NCBI RefSeq assembly: GCF_016429255.1
Contig: NZ_JAELUG010000078.1
Location: forward strand, 1 to 34,399
Source: Rhizobium sp. ASV8
GTDB lineage: Bacteria; Pseudomonadota; Alphaproteobacteria; Rhizobiales; Rhizobiaceae
Reading direction: 5' to 3'
Length of the DNA stretch: 34,399 nucleotides
The notes under the pieces are model-generated. The model did no database searches and had not been told where the DNA came from. It was given only the letters and a program-made list of their open reading frames with translations. Shown here piece by piece: positions 8,441 to 16,275 of the stretch. Made by a program: the position numbers and the translations under genes. Position 1 is the stretch's first letter. The number at the start of each line of letters is the position of its first letter.

Positions 8441-8649
8441 CGAATCGAATTCAATTTTCGAGACATGTCCGCTGAAGTTGCCCAGTCGGCATTAAGGTGA
8501 TCCGGCTTCCGGATTTAGGGCTGGTCAGCACGTCAATCATGCAAAAAACCGATACGCTTCAATGCCTCGATCTGATATGGCGTTTCGAGTTCAATCAGCA
8601 CGCGTGCCTGGAGGGTCCTTTCCCACGGGTAAAACTGGTAAGGATCGTT

Positions 8650-11600
8650 ATGAGACAAGAGATTGGGCGCCAAGCCTCGCATCGCACGTTGGGCCTCGAT
8701 CCCGCTGTCGTGATCGCACTTGTGAGCGCCATCGTCTTCTTTGTTGCCAGCAGCTTTGTTGCCTATCTCAATCTTCTTGAACTTCAGAGGGGCAGCGACG
8801 GCATTGTCCGCTCTCATGAGGTCATCGTCGCTGTCGATGAGTTGCTGTCGCAGACGCAGAACGCCGAGACGGGTCAGCGTGGCTTTCTTCTGACGAACAA
8901 CGAGACCTACCTGCAGCCTTATAAGACCGCGCTCCAGGCCATTCCCGAAAAGTTGGCCGAGCTCGCGGAGTTGACGCAAGGCAACGATGCGCAGGTCAGG
9001 AGAGTGGCACTGCTGAAACAGCAGGTCGAAGTAAAGCTCGCCGAACTTGCTGAAACGATCGAGCTTCGACGGACCCAGGGCCTTGAGGCGGCGCTTTCGA
9101 TCGTCAATTCAAGCCGCGGCAAAGACGCGATGGATGCAATCCGGTCGCAGATTGCCGCTATTGCGCGGGATGAGGCCGATATTCGCGCCCGGCGCATGAA
9201 TGCCATGGCCACCGCCCAGCAACGCGCATTCTTAAGCACCATTTTAGCAGGGATCCTCGGCATCGCCTTGACGGCGACTATCGGCTTCCTCATGCGCCGG
9301 GCGACTTTGGCGCGCCGCCGCGCCGAATGGCTCCAGTCTGGTGAGATTGGGATCGCTTCTGCGATGATCGGCGATCAGCAGATCGATAAATTGGGCAACA
9401 ACCTTCTCGAGTTTCTGGGCCGCTACGTCGGTGCCGTCGCGGGCGCTGTGTTCACAAGCAACGGAGGCACCTTCCGGAGAGCTGCCATCTATGGCGTTCC
9501 CTCCCATGCAGACATACCAGCGACCTTCGCAGCGCGCGAAGGTCTTCTTGGACAAGCTGTTGCCGAGGGCCGCGCATTCGTTGTCGACGACGTTCCCGAC
9601 GGCTACATCGCATTCGGTTCAGCGCTTGGAAGGGACAAGCCGAGACATCTCGTTATTCTTCCCGGAAAAATTGACAATGTCGTCAATACCGTGATTGAGC
9701 TTGGCTTCTTGCACCCGATCGATGAGCGGATCGTCACGCTTTTGGAGCAAGCGTCCGAGGCGATCGCGACTGCGGTTCGCTCGGCAATCTACCGCAGCGA
9801 GCTGCAGGATCTTCTTGAGGAGACGCAGCGACAGTCGGGCGAGCTGCAGGCACAGAGCGAGGAACTTCGGGTCTCGAACGAGGAGCTGGAGGAACAGGGC
9901 AGGGCGTTGCAGGAATCCCAGGCGCGTCTCGAGCAACAACAGGTCGAACTCGAGCAGACCAATCTTCAATTGGAAGAGCAGGCGCGGCAGCTGGAGGTCC
10001 AGCGCGACGATCTCGAGCACATCAACGCGTCCGTGCGACTAAAGGCGCGAGAGCTCGAGAGGGCCAGCCAGTACAAATCCGACTTCCTCGCCAATATGTC
10101 GCATGAATTGCGAACACCGCTGAATTCCTCGCTCATCCTTGCAAAGCTTCTGGCCGACAATCCAGACGACAATCTGACCGACGAACAGGTGAAATTTGCC
10201 AAGACGATCCAATCGTCGGGCAACGACCTGCTGAACCTGATCAATGATATTCTCGACCTGTCGAAGATCGAAGCCGGCCATGTCGATATCCACCCCCAGG
10301 TGACCTCAATCGATCGCTTGGCCGGCAACCTCCGCCAGGTTTTCGAACCCCTCGCTGGAGACAAGCGCCTTGAGTTCAAGGTGGTGATCGCCGACGACAC
10401 GCCGGCAAGCATCGAAACCGACACGCAGCGCCTCGAACAAGTCCTGAAGAACCTGCTGTCGAACGCGATTAAGTTCACAGAAGTGGGAACGGTGACGCTG
10501 TCCATTTCGCAAACGAAAGGTGGCAGCGTTGCGTTTTCGGTCTCTGACACCGGCATTGGCATTGCGGAGGAACAGCAACAGAATGTCTTTGACGCGTTTC
10601 ATCAGGCCGACGGAACGATCAGCCGCAAATATGGTGGCACGGGTCTTGGACTGTCCATCTCACGTCAACTGGTCCGGCTCCTGGGCGGAACGATTGCGGT
10701 CGACAGCCAGCCGGGGCAGGGCAGTACGTTCAGCGTTACACTCCCGCGGACCTACGACCCGTCTGAAGTCGCACCACGCGAGCATTCCGGCCGACCCATG
10801 TCAGAGACGGCAGGCAAAGCGCAGGAAAGCGATCGACCACTGCCGCACGAAAGGCTGTCTCGCAGAATCGATGACGACAGGGACGCGCTGAGCGGCGGAA
10901 AGCGCGTTCTTCTCGTCATCGAGGACGACGCTAATTTTGCATCGATCGTGCGGGATCTGTCGCGGGAAATGGGATTTCAGTCGATCGTTGCAGGCACAGC
11001 CGAGGAAGCGTTGAGCCTTGCGAAGGATTTTCTGCCGAGCGCCATCGTCCTGGATATAGGGCTTCCAGATCAATCTGGCCTCGCCGTGCTTGACCGGTTG
11101 AAGAACGATGTGCGAACCCGCCACATTCCCATCCATGTCGTCTCAGGTGGCGATCACACGGAGACGGCCTATTTGCTTGGCGCTGCAGGATATGCAATCA
11201 AACCCGTCAATCGGGACCAGCTGGTAGACGTTTTGAAAAAACTCGAAGCGAGATTGTCTCAGCGCGTTCATCGGATCCTGGTGGTCGAGGACGATGCCGT
11301 GCAGCGGGAGGCAGTCGCAAAGCTGCTGGCGTCGCGCGATGTGGAAACGGTCACCGCAAGTACCGCAGCCGATTGCCTGAACCTGCTCAGGGAAAGCACT
11401 TTCGATTGCATGGTGCTGGATCTGACGCTTCCCGACGCGTCGGGCTATTCACTTCTCGAGACACTGAGCCAGGAAAGCGCCTACGCATTTCCACCCGTGA
11501 TAGTCTATACCGGCCGGGAATTGTCGAGCGATGACGAGCAGAGGCTGCGCCGTTACTCGAAATCCATCATAATCAAGGGTGCAAAGTCGCCCGAACGCCT

Positions 11601-12087
11601 TCTCGACGAAGTCAGCCTCTTCCTTCATCAAGTTATTTCCGAACTGCCCGACGAACAGCAGAAAATGATCCGGAAAGCGCGCAACAGGGACGCCGTGCTC
11701 GAGGGCCGGCGGATCCTCGTCGTCGAAGACGACGTGCGCAATGTCTATGCCCTCTCGAACATACTTGAGCCGAGGGGCGCAATCGTCCAGATCGCGCGCA
11801 ACGGCCGGGAAGCGCTGGACGTGTTGGACCGAACTTCCGCATCGCCGGAAGCGGCCATTGATCTGGTCCTCATGGACGTGATGATGCCCGTCATGGATGG
11901 CCTGAGTGCGACGCGGGAAATTCGCAAGAATCCGGCGTGGAAAAAAATGCCCATCATAACCCTGACGGCCAAGGCGATGCCCGACGATCAGCAACGCTGC
12001 ATAGAGGCCGGCGCCAACGATTACATGGCCAAGCCGCTCGATGTCGAGAAGCTTCTCTCGCTCGTTCGCGTGTGGATGCCGAAATGA
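8650..12087 (+). CDS. CHASE3-GAF hybrid sensor histidine kinase with three receiver domains
   Basis: A 1145-residue inner-membrane kinase. Order: TM1 (19-43); CHASE3 sensor domain outside the membrane (about 45-185, with TGQRGFLLT at 74-82); TM2 (194-216); GAF domain (about 235-380); long Q/E-rich coiled coil (about 383-475); HisKA with phospho-acceptor H485 in SHELRTPLN; HATPase with LKNLLSNAIKF, DTGIGI and GGTGLGLSI; then three receiver domains with phospho-acceptors D802, D924 and D1076. All core residues are present. The ATG at 8650 has TAAGGA 5 bases upstream; the open frame extends back to 8497, but that extension carries no domain. The stop overlaps the CheR start (ATGA). It is the likely input of the relay formed with the three following genes. 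Signal and output are unknown. Confidence 0.92.
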   Translation: MRQEIGRQASHRTLGLDPAVVIALVSAIVFFVASSFVAYLNLLELQRGSDGIVRSHEVIVAVDELLSQTQNAETGQRGFLLTNNETYLQPYKTALQAIPEKLAELAELTQGNDAQVRRVALLKQQVEVKLAELAETIELRRTQGLEAALSIVNSSRGKDAMDAIRSQIAAIARDEADIRARRMNAMATAQQRAFLSTILAGILGIALTATIGFLMRRATLARRRAEWLQSGEIGIASAMIGDQQIDKLGNNLLEFLGRYVGAVAGAVFTSNGGTFRRAAIYGVPSHADIPATFAAREGLLGQAVAEGRAFVVDDVPDGYIAFGSALGRDKPRHLVILPGKIDNVVNTVIELGFLHPIDERIVTLLEQASEAIATAVRSAIYRSELQDLLEETQRQSGELQAQSEELRVSNEELEEQGRALQESQARLEQQQVELEQTNLQLEEQARQLEVQRDDLEHINASVRLKARELERASQYKSDFLANMSHELRTPLNSSLILAKLLADNPDDNLTDEQVKFAKTIQSSGNDLLNLINDILDLSKIEAGHVDIHPQVTSIDRLAGNLRQVFEPLAGDKRLEFKVVIADDTPASIETDTQRLEQVLKNLLSNAIKFTEVGTVTLSISQTKGGSVAFSVSDTGIGIAEEQQQNVFDAFHQADGTISRKYGGTGLGLSISRQLVRLLGGTIAVDSQPGQGSTFSVTLPRTYDPSEVAPREHSGRPMSETAGKAQESDRPLPHERLSRRIDDDRDALSGGKRVLLVIEDDANFASIVRDLSREMGFQSIVAGTAEEALSLAKDFLPSAIVLDIGLPDQSGLAVLDRLKNDVRTRHIPIHVVSGGDHTETAYLLGAAGYAIKPVNRDQLVDVLKKLEARLSQRVHRILVVEDDAVQREAVAKLLASRDVETVTASTAADCLNLLRESTFDCMVLDLTLPDASGYSLLETLSQESAYAFPPVIVYTGRELSSDDEQRLRRYSKSIIIKGAKSPERLLDEVSLFLHQVISELPDEQQKMIRKARNRDAVLEGRRILVVEDDVRNVYALSNILEPRGAIVQIARNGREALDVLDRTSASPEAAIDLVLMDVMMPVMDGLSATREIRKNPAWKKMPIITLTAKAMPDDQQRCIEAGANDYMAKPLDVEKLLSLVRVWMPK

Positions 12088-12923
12088 GCGAGACGCCGAC
12101 AACCGAGAAAATCGAAGAGATCGAAATTCGCCTCCTTTTGGAAGCGTTGTTTCTCAAATATCATTATGATTTTCGCAATTATGCGATGGCATCTATCAAG
12201 CGCCGGCTGAAACAAGCCCGGGCGCATCTCGGTTTTGCGACGTTTTCCGCTTTGCAGGAAGGCTTGCTGCACGATCCCGGCATGGTCACGATCCTGTTGC
12301 GCTACCTGACGGTGCAGGTGAGCGAAATGTTCCGGGATCCCAGCTATTTCAGGGCGATCCGCGACAAGGTCGTACCGCACCTGCGAACCTACCCCTCGCT
12401 CAAGGTATGGGTCGCCGGCTGCAGCAGCGGTGAAGAGCTATATTCGCTTGTCATTCTGTTTCGTGAAGAAGGGCTCGAAGATCGCACGATCTTCTACGCG
12501 ACCGATATCAATCAAGAGGCGCTCCAGGCGGCGGAGAAAGGCGTCTTTCCGCTCGATCGGCTCCAGCACTTTACAGAATTCCACCGGCTGTCCGGCGGAA
12601 AATCCTCATTGTCGGACTACTATCAGGCTGCCTATGGCAGGGCATCGTTCGACAAGAGCCTGCGACGGAATGTTGTGTTTTCCGATCACAGTCTGGTGAC
12701 GGATGCGGTCTTTGCAGAAATGCATTTCATATCCTGCCGAAACGTCATGATCTATTTCGATCGCGTACTCCAGGACCGGGCAATTGCACTTTTCAGGGAT
12801 TCACTGGTCCGAAAAGGGTTTCTGGGGCTCGGAAGCAAAGAAAGCATGCGCTTCTCGGCACACGCTTCCGCCTTTGGTGAATTTGTGCGTGACGAAAAGA
12901 TCTACCAGCGGCGGGCCGATTGA
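12084..12923 (+). CDS. CheR-type protein-glutamate methyltransferase
   Basis: A 279-residue CheR. The N-terminal helical domain includes YAMASIKRRLKQ (33-44), and LTVQVSEMFRDPSYFRAI (75-92) matches the conserved TxNxTxFFRD segment. The SAM site is WVAGCSSGEELYSL (109-122), followed by ATDINQEAL (139-147), and the late motif is MHFISCRNVMIYFD. CheR moves methyl groups from S-adenosylmethionine to glutamates in coiled-coil signalling proteins. The start overlaps the kinase stop by 4 bases and the stop overlaps the CheB start by one base, so translation is coupled. No MCP, CheA or CheW gene lies in the window, so the substrate is probably not a chemoreceptor; the kinase coiled coil is a candidate (inference). 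Confidence 0.9.
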   Translation: MSETPTTEKIEEIEIRLLLEALFLKYHYDFRNYAMASIKRRLKQARAHLGFATFSALQEGLLHDPGMVTILLRYLTVQVSEMFRDPSYFRAIRDKVVPHLRTYPSLKVWVAGCSSGEELYSLVILFREEGLEDRTIFYATDINQEALQAAEKGVFPLDRLQHFTEFHRLSGGKSSLSDYYQAAYGRASFDKSLRRNVVFSDHSLVTDAVFAEMHFISCRNVMIYFDRVLQDRAIALFRDSLVRKGFLGLGSKESMRFSAHASAFGEFVRDEKIYQRRAD

Positions 12924-13486
12924 TGCAGGACCCCTTCAAAGCCGTGGTGATCGGCGCGTCGGCTGGCGCTGTGGAGGCGCTGTCTGGCATTCTTCCCTTT
13001 CTCTCAGCGGGGTTCCCCCTGCCTGTCGTCGTGGTCGTGCATGTGCCGCCGGACCGGCGCAGCATCATGGCGGAGCTTTTCCAGACGAAGTGCGTTCTTT
13101 CCGTGACCGAGGCGGAAGACAAGCAACCGCTTGAGCGAGGGACGGTTTATTTCTCTCCGCCGGATTATCACCTTCTCGTGGAAGCCGGCGGCAGCCTTGC
13201 GCTCTCCAATGACGAGCCCGTTTTATTCTCTCGACCTTCGATCGACGTGCTGTTCGAAAGCGCCGCGGACGCCTATGGGCCTGGCCTCGTCGCGATCGTG
13301 CTGAGCGGCGCCAATAGCGATGGTGCACAGGGGCTACGGGCCGTAGTTGATGCAGGCGGAACAGCAATCGTTCAAGACCCATCGAGTTCCGCCGCCGCTG
13401 CCATGCCGACGGCGGCCATAGCGATGGTACCCGAAGCGCATATTATGCCGCTTGCGGCGATCCGTGAATTTCTAGGGAAGATTTGA
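12923..13486 (+). CDS. CheB-type methylesterase without receiver domain
   Basis: A 187-residue stand-alone CheB catalytic domain. The hydrolase triad is visible: S13 in IGASAGAVEAL, H40 in VVVVHVPP, and D133 in LSGANSDGAQGL. The usual N-terminal receiver domain of chemotaxis CheB is missing, so it cannot be activated by its own phosphorylation; it may instead depend on one of the separate receivers in this operon (inference). The ATG at 12923 shares its first base with the CheR TGA; a TTG three bases earlier is less likely. Expected reaction: removal of methyl groups from, or deamidation of, glutamyl/glutaminyl side chains set by CheR. Confidence 0.9.
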   Translation: MQDPFKAVVIGASAGAVEALSGILPFLSAGFPLPVVVVVHVPPDRRSIMAELFQTKCVLSVTEAEDKQPLERGTVYFSPPDYHLLVEAGGSLALSNDEPVLFSRPSIDVLFESAADAYGPGLVAIVLSGANSDGAQGLRAVVDAGGTAIVQDPSSSAAAAMPTAAIAMVPEAHIMPLAAIREFLGKI

Positions 13487-13494
13487 GGCAATTG

Positions 13495-14562
13495 ATGAAC
13501 CAGGTTCCATTTCTTCTTGTTGATGATCTCGAGGAAAACCTCGTGGCGCTGGACGCCTTGCTTCGCCGTGATGATGTTCTTCTGCTGAAAGCGCGGTCCG
13601 GCGACCAGGCTCTGGAAATCTTGTTGGAGCACGATGTGGCTCTCGCATTGGTGGACGTTCACATGCCCGGTCTGAACGGCTTCGAGCTTGCGGAACTGCT
13701 CCGTGGAAATGAGCGCACACGCCACATTCCGATCATCTTCGTCACGGCCGGCTCCAGCAACGGCCAGCGGCGCTTTCAGGGTTATGAGGCGGGCGCGGTT
13801 GACTTCATCGAAAAGCCGATCGAGCCGGATGTCCTGCGGAGCAAAGTCGCGGTCTTCCATGAGCTTTACCGCCAAAAACAGCAGCTCGCCGTGCAACGTG
13901 ATAGGCTCGTGGCCCAGGCCGAAGCGCTCAAAGAGGCGGCAAGAGACAAGGATCTTTTGCTGCGCGAGATCAACCACCGCATCAAGAACCTGTTCAGCGT
14001 TGCCTCCGCGCTAATCTCGCTGAGTGCCAAATCCGCAACAAACGCGGCGGAGCTGGCAAGTGAGCTAAGATCACGGTTGCATGCGCTTGCGCGTGCGCAT
14101 GAACTGACCTTGCCTGACCTCTCCGGGAGCGGTGAGGTCAAGGCCGCTGCCACGACAGTCAAGTCGCTGATACAAGCAATTCTCGCGCCATATGAGCATC
14201 AGCAGGGTTCGAAAATTGCGATCCGGGGTTCGGATCATCCGCTTGCAGGCAAGGCCCTAACATCCTTTGCGCTTCTCATGCACGAACTCGTGACGAACTC
14301 GGCAAAACACGGCGCGCTATCAACCCCGACGGGAGCATTGACGGTGGAACTGTCGGTGACGGATAGCCTGGTTCGTCTTCTTTGGGAGGAGAGCATTTCG
14401 CTTGGCCTCACCCCGCCCTCGACTCGTGAGGGATTTGGCACAACGTTAGAAAAGGCTGCTCTCGCCGGTCTGAATGGCTCCATGACGAAGGATTGGCATA
14501 TGGACGGCCTGAAACTCTCGGTAGATCTCCCAACTGCGGTGCTTTCAGGTGCCGACTTGTAG
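13495..14562 (+). CDS. Receiver-HWE histidine kinase fusion
   Basis: A 355-residue soluble protein. Residues 5-125 form a receiver with acidic pair D10/D11, phospho-acceptor D54 in LVDVHMPG and K107 in FIEKP. A short coiled linker leads to an HWE-type kinase: LLREINHRIKNLF with H161, MHELVTNSAKHGAL as N-box, and LLWEESISL...PPSTREGFGTTL carrying the WxE and GFG signatures of the HWE family, common in rhizobia. GAGG lies 6 bases upstream of the ATG at 13495, chosen over a TTG at 13483. The gap to CheB is 8 bases, so it is the last gene of the four-gene operon. It probably takes phosphate from the hybrid kinase or passes it to an external regulator; in related systems that is a PhyR-like response regulator, not seen here. 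Confidence 0.9.
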   Translation: MNQVPFLLVDDLEENLVALDALLRRDDVLLLKARSGDQALEILLEHDVALALVDVHMPGLNGFELAELLRGNERTRHIPIIFVTAGSSNGQRRFQGYEAGAVDFIEKPIEPDVLRSKVAVFHELYRQKQQLAVQRDRLVAQAEALKEAARDKDLLLREINHRIKNLFSVASALISLSAKSATNAAELASELRSRLHALARAHELTLPDLSGSGEVKAAATTVKSLIQAILAPYEHQQGSKIAIRGSDHPLAGKALTSFALLMHELVTNSAKHGALSTPTGALTVELSVTDSLVRLLWEESISLGLTPPSTREGFGTTLEKAALAGLNGSMTKDWHMDGLKLSVDLPTAVLSGADL

Positions 14563-14639
14563 TGATTGAAAGCCAATTTGGCCAAATGACAAGTTTACAG
14601 GCGATGTTGCTTTGTCCGGCGCATGTGCGACCTCGCCCC

Positions 14640-15725
14640 CTATTGTGACAGGGCCGCTCCACCTAGCTTGAAAGGCGCTGAAACGACTGCACCAACGCCG
14701 TTCAGCACAAATGCTCCCGTGCCGGCGACGGGATTGCCCCGTCCTTGGTTGCGCAGCTGCGGATAGACCGCAGCCAACGCGGCGAACCTGTCATGATTGG
14801 AGCCATTCATCGAAGGAAGCTTGGAGATATCGACAATCATCAGGTTGTCGCGGGCCGCAAGCTGCTGCGTGCGTGGATCATTTATATCGAGCGCGCCCGC
14901 AGTTGCTGCAGACCCTGCGAGCCTTCGGGACAAGGCAAGTGCAAGGTCGTCCTTCGCGGCGAGGATGACGATGGGCTTGCGCAAACGGTCGGTCATGGCA
15001 AGCTGCTTGCCAAAAAGGTCGATGTCTATATCGGGCGCCGCCAGAACAAGCTCGTCTATTTGGGAAAGGGTATCCGCCCGCTTCATCAGCGACAATTGCC
15101 TGATCGTCTCGACAGCCAGCCATGCCCCCATGCTGTGGGCGAGGATGTCCGTTCGAACCCCAGCTTTTCCAAGATCGTTCAGAACGGAAACAAAGTCATC
15201 ACGGGAAAATGCGGCTGCATCGCGGTCGGCGATATACCCGGCTAGAGAAGCCTTGGAGGGCCAGTCGAAGAGAATTGGCGCGCCACCAAGTGCCGCGTCT
15301 GACGACATTTGCGCCAGCCTGAAAAGCGCTTCCTGATAGCTGTAATTATACCCATGGACAAAAACGCCGGCCGGCTTTTCCCGATTATTTCTCTGAGCCA
15401 GCATGACGAACTCGTCCCGCGACAGGCTTCGGCTCCCAACGACCGCGAACGTGTTCATCGGGTCAGGCTTGCCATTCGGCCATTCGATTTGAGGCGGCTT
15501 GTGACGCGGCGGGATCGACACGATGACCTCGGCATATCGAAGGCGCTCGGATCGGCCCGACATGAATGCCCCCTCGATTTCTTTTCCAGGCGTCCGGTTG
15601 GTCGCGACCAGGATCGTCACTGTCTTCGCGCTAGCCTGCGGTTTGACCAGGGTGAGGACTTCCGACCCCGGGCGGGCACAAGCCGCAAGGAATCCCAGGA
15701 GAGCAAGGGTCAAAATTAGACGCAA
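14640..15725 (-). CDS. Alpha/beta hydrolase lipoprotein (DUF900-like)
   Basis: A 361-residue protein using TTG as start. It then reads as a short lipoprotein signal peptide, RLILTLALLGFLAAC, with lipobox LAAC and Cys16. GAGG lies 6 bases before the TTG. The frame is open further upstream to 15938, but that would bury the signal peptide. The mature part has HGYN (124-127) and the nucleophile elbow AHSMGA with S198, as in the DUF900/COG4782 family of esterase-like alpha/beta hydrolases. A late NHDRF segment can supply the catalytic histidine. Likely site: periplasm, anchored to a membrane. Substrate unknown. It is convergent with the kinase operon, 77 bases from its end. Confidence 0.85.
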   Translation of the reverse strand: MRLILTLALLGFLAACARPGSEVLTLVKPQASAKTVTILVATNRTPGKEIEGAFMSGRSERLRYAEVIVSIPPRHKPPQIEWPNGKPDPMNTFAVVGSRSLSRDEFVMLAQRNNREKPAGVFVHGYNYSYQEALFRLAQMSSDAALGGAPILFDWPSKASLAGYIADRDAAAFSRDDFVSVLNDLGKAGVRTDILAHSMGAWLAVETIRQLSLMKRADTLSQIDELVLAAPDIDIDLFGKQLAMTDRLRKPIVILAAKDDLALALSRRLAGSAATAGALDINDPRTQQLAARDNLMIVDISKLPSMNGSNHDRFAALAAVYPQLRNQGRGNPVAGTGAFVLNGVGAVVSAPFKLGGAALSQ

Positions 15726-16056
15726 GATAAACCTCGATATCGACAGGCAAGTTCTACCTAGGACGTCTGACGGCCTTGGGAATGGAGCGTTGGCGGATCG
15801 GATTGGATATTGCGGCAATGTTGCGAGGATGCCACGCTTCGATAATGAGGAAAGGTGATGTAACCGACAGCATGCCACCCACGGATAAATGCGGGACCCA
15901 TACGATAGGAAGGCGTCCCTCGCTATTCTCTCGGGCATCGTTCAGACCCGGGGAGTGCGACATTCCAACTTTACAGAAACAGGACACTTCAGCTTTGCGG
16001 CTTTTGGAGAAGCTCCTCCAAGTGCACCATGGCCAGTTTTGAGGGTAGGGGATCAG
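15726..16056. other. Gap upstream of hydrolase lipoprotein gene
   Basis: About 330 bases holding the promoter region of the lipoprotein gene. No gene, repeat or RNA with convincing support was seen; it borders the decayed IS30 fragment. Confidence 0.4.
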
Positions 16057-16248
16057 CTACCCTCTTGCAAATGCGCCATGAACACTTCGGTCGCCACTGT
16101 ATTCAGGAAGCTCGTGATCCCTAAAGGTATTGCGTCTGATCTCACGATAGATGATCCAGCGGTGGCGACCGAGCTGGCGCGCCATCTCATTGATCGGAAC
16201 CTTGCGCTCGACAAGATAATGAAGGCAGCACCGATCGGCGAGGGTCAA
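16057..16248 (-). pseudogene. IS30-family transposase N-terminal remnant
   Basis: A 63-residue reverse frame reads LTLADRCCLHYLVERKVPINEMARQLGRHRWIIYREIRRNTFRDHELPEYSG, the helix-turn-helix start of an IS30-type transposase, then slips into unrelated sequence (DRSVHGAFARG) and stops. The whole DDE catalytic part is missing. It differs clearly from the intact IS30 transposase next to it, so it is a separate, older insertion and not a duplicate piece. Only the N-terminal DNA-binding part survives. Confidence 0.8.
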
Positions 16249-16275
16249 TTGCTTATGGCATGTGTGAGTTCAGGC

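Larger units (their letters stand above)
7770..8649. other. Long gap with no convincing gene
   Basis: About 880 bases. Short frames exist on both strands but none shows a family pattern with a ribosome site. An imperfect nested inverted repeat sits at 7777-7818. The reverse frame ending at 8533 finishes in ELETPYQIEALKRIGFLHD, which looks protein-like and may be a gene scrap. The segment probably represents decayed DNA plus the promoter of the kinase operon. Confidence 0.4.

Noticed and set aside
8533..8979. 148-residue reverse frame over the start of the hybrid kinase
   Set aside because: Most of it is antisense to the kinase coding sequence. Only the last ~35 residues lie outside and they carry no known motif.
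10801..11197. Reverse frames over the receiver domains of the hybrid kinase
   Set aside because: Antisense to a conserved multi-domain gene with all motifs intact; no independent support.
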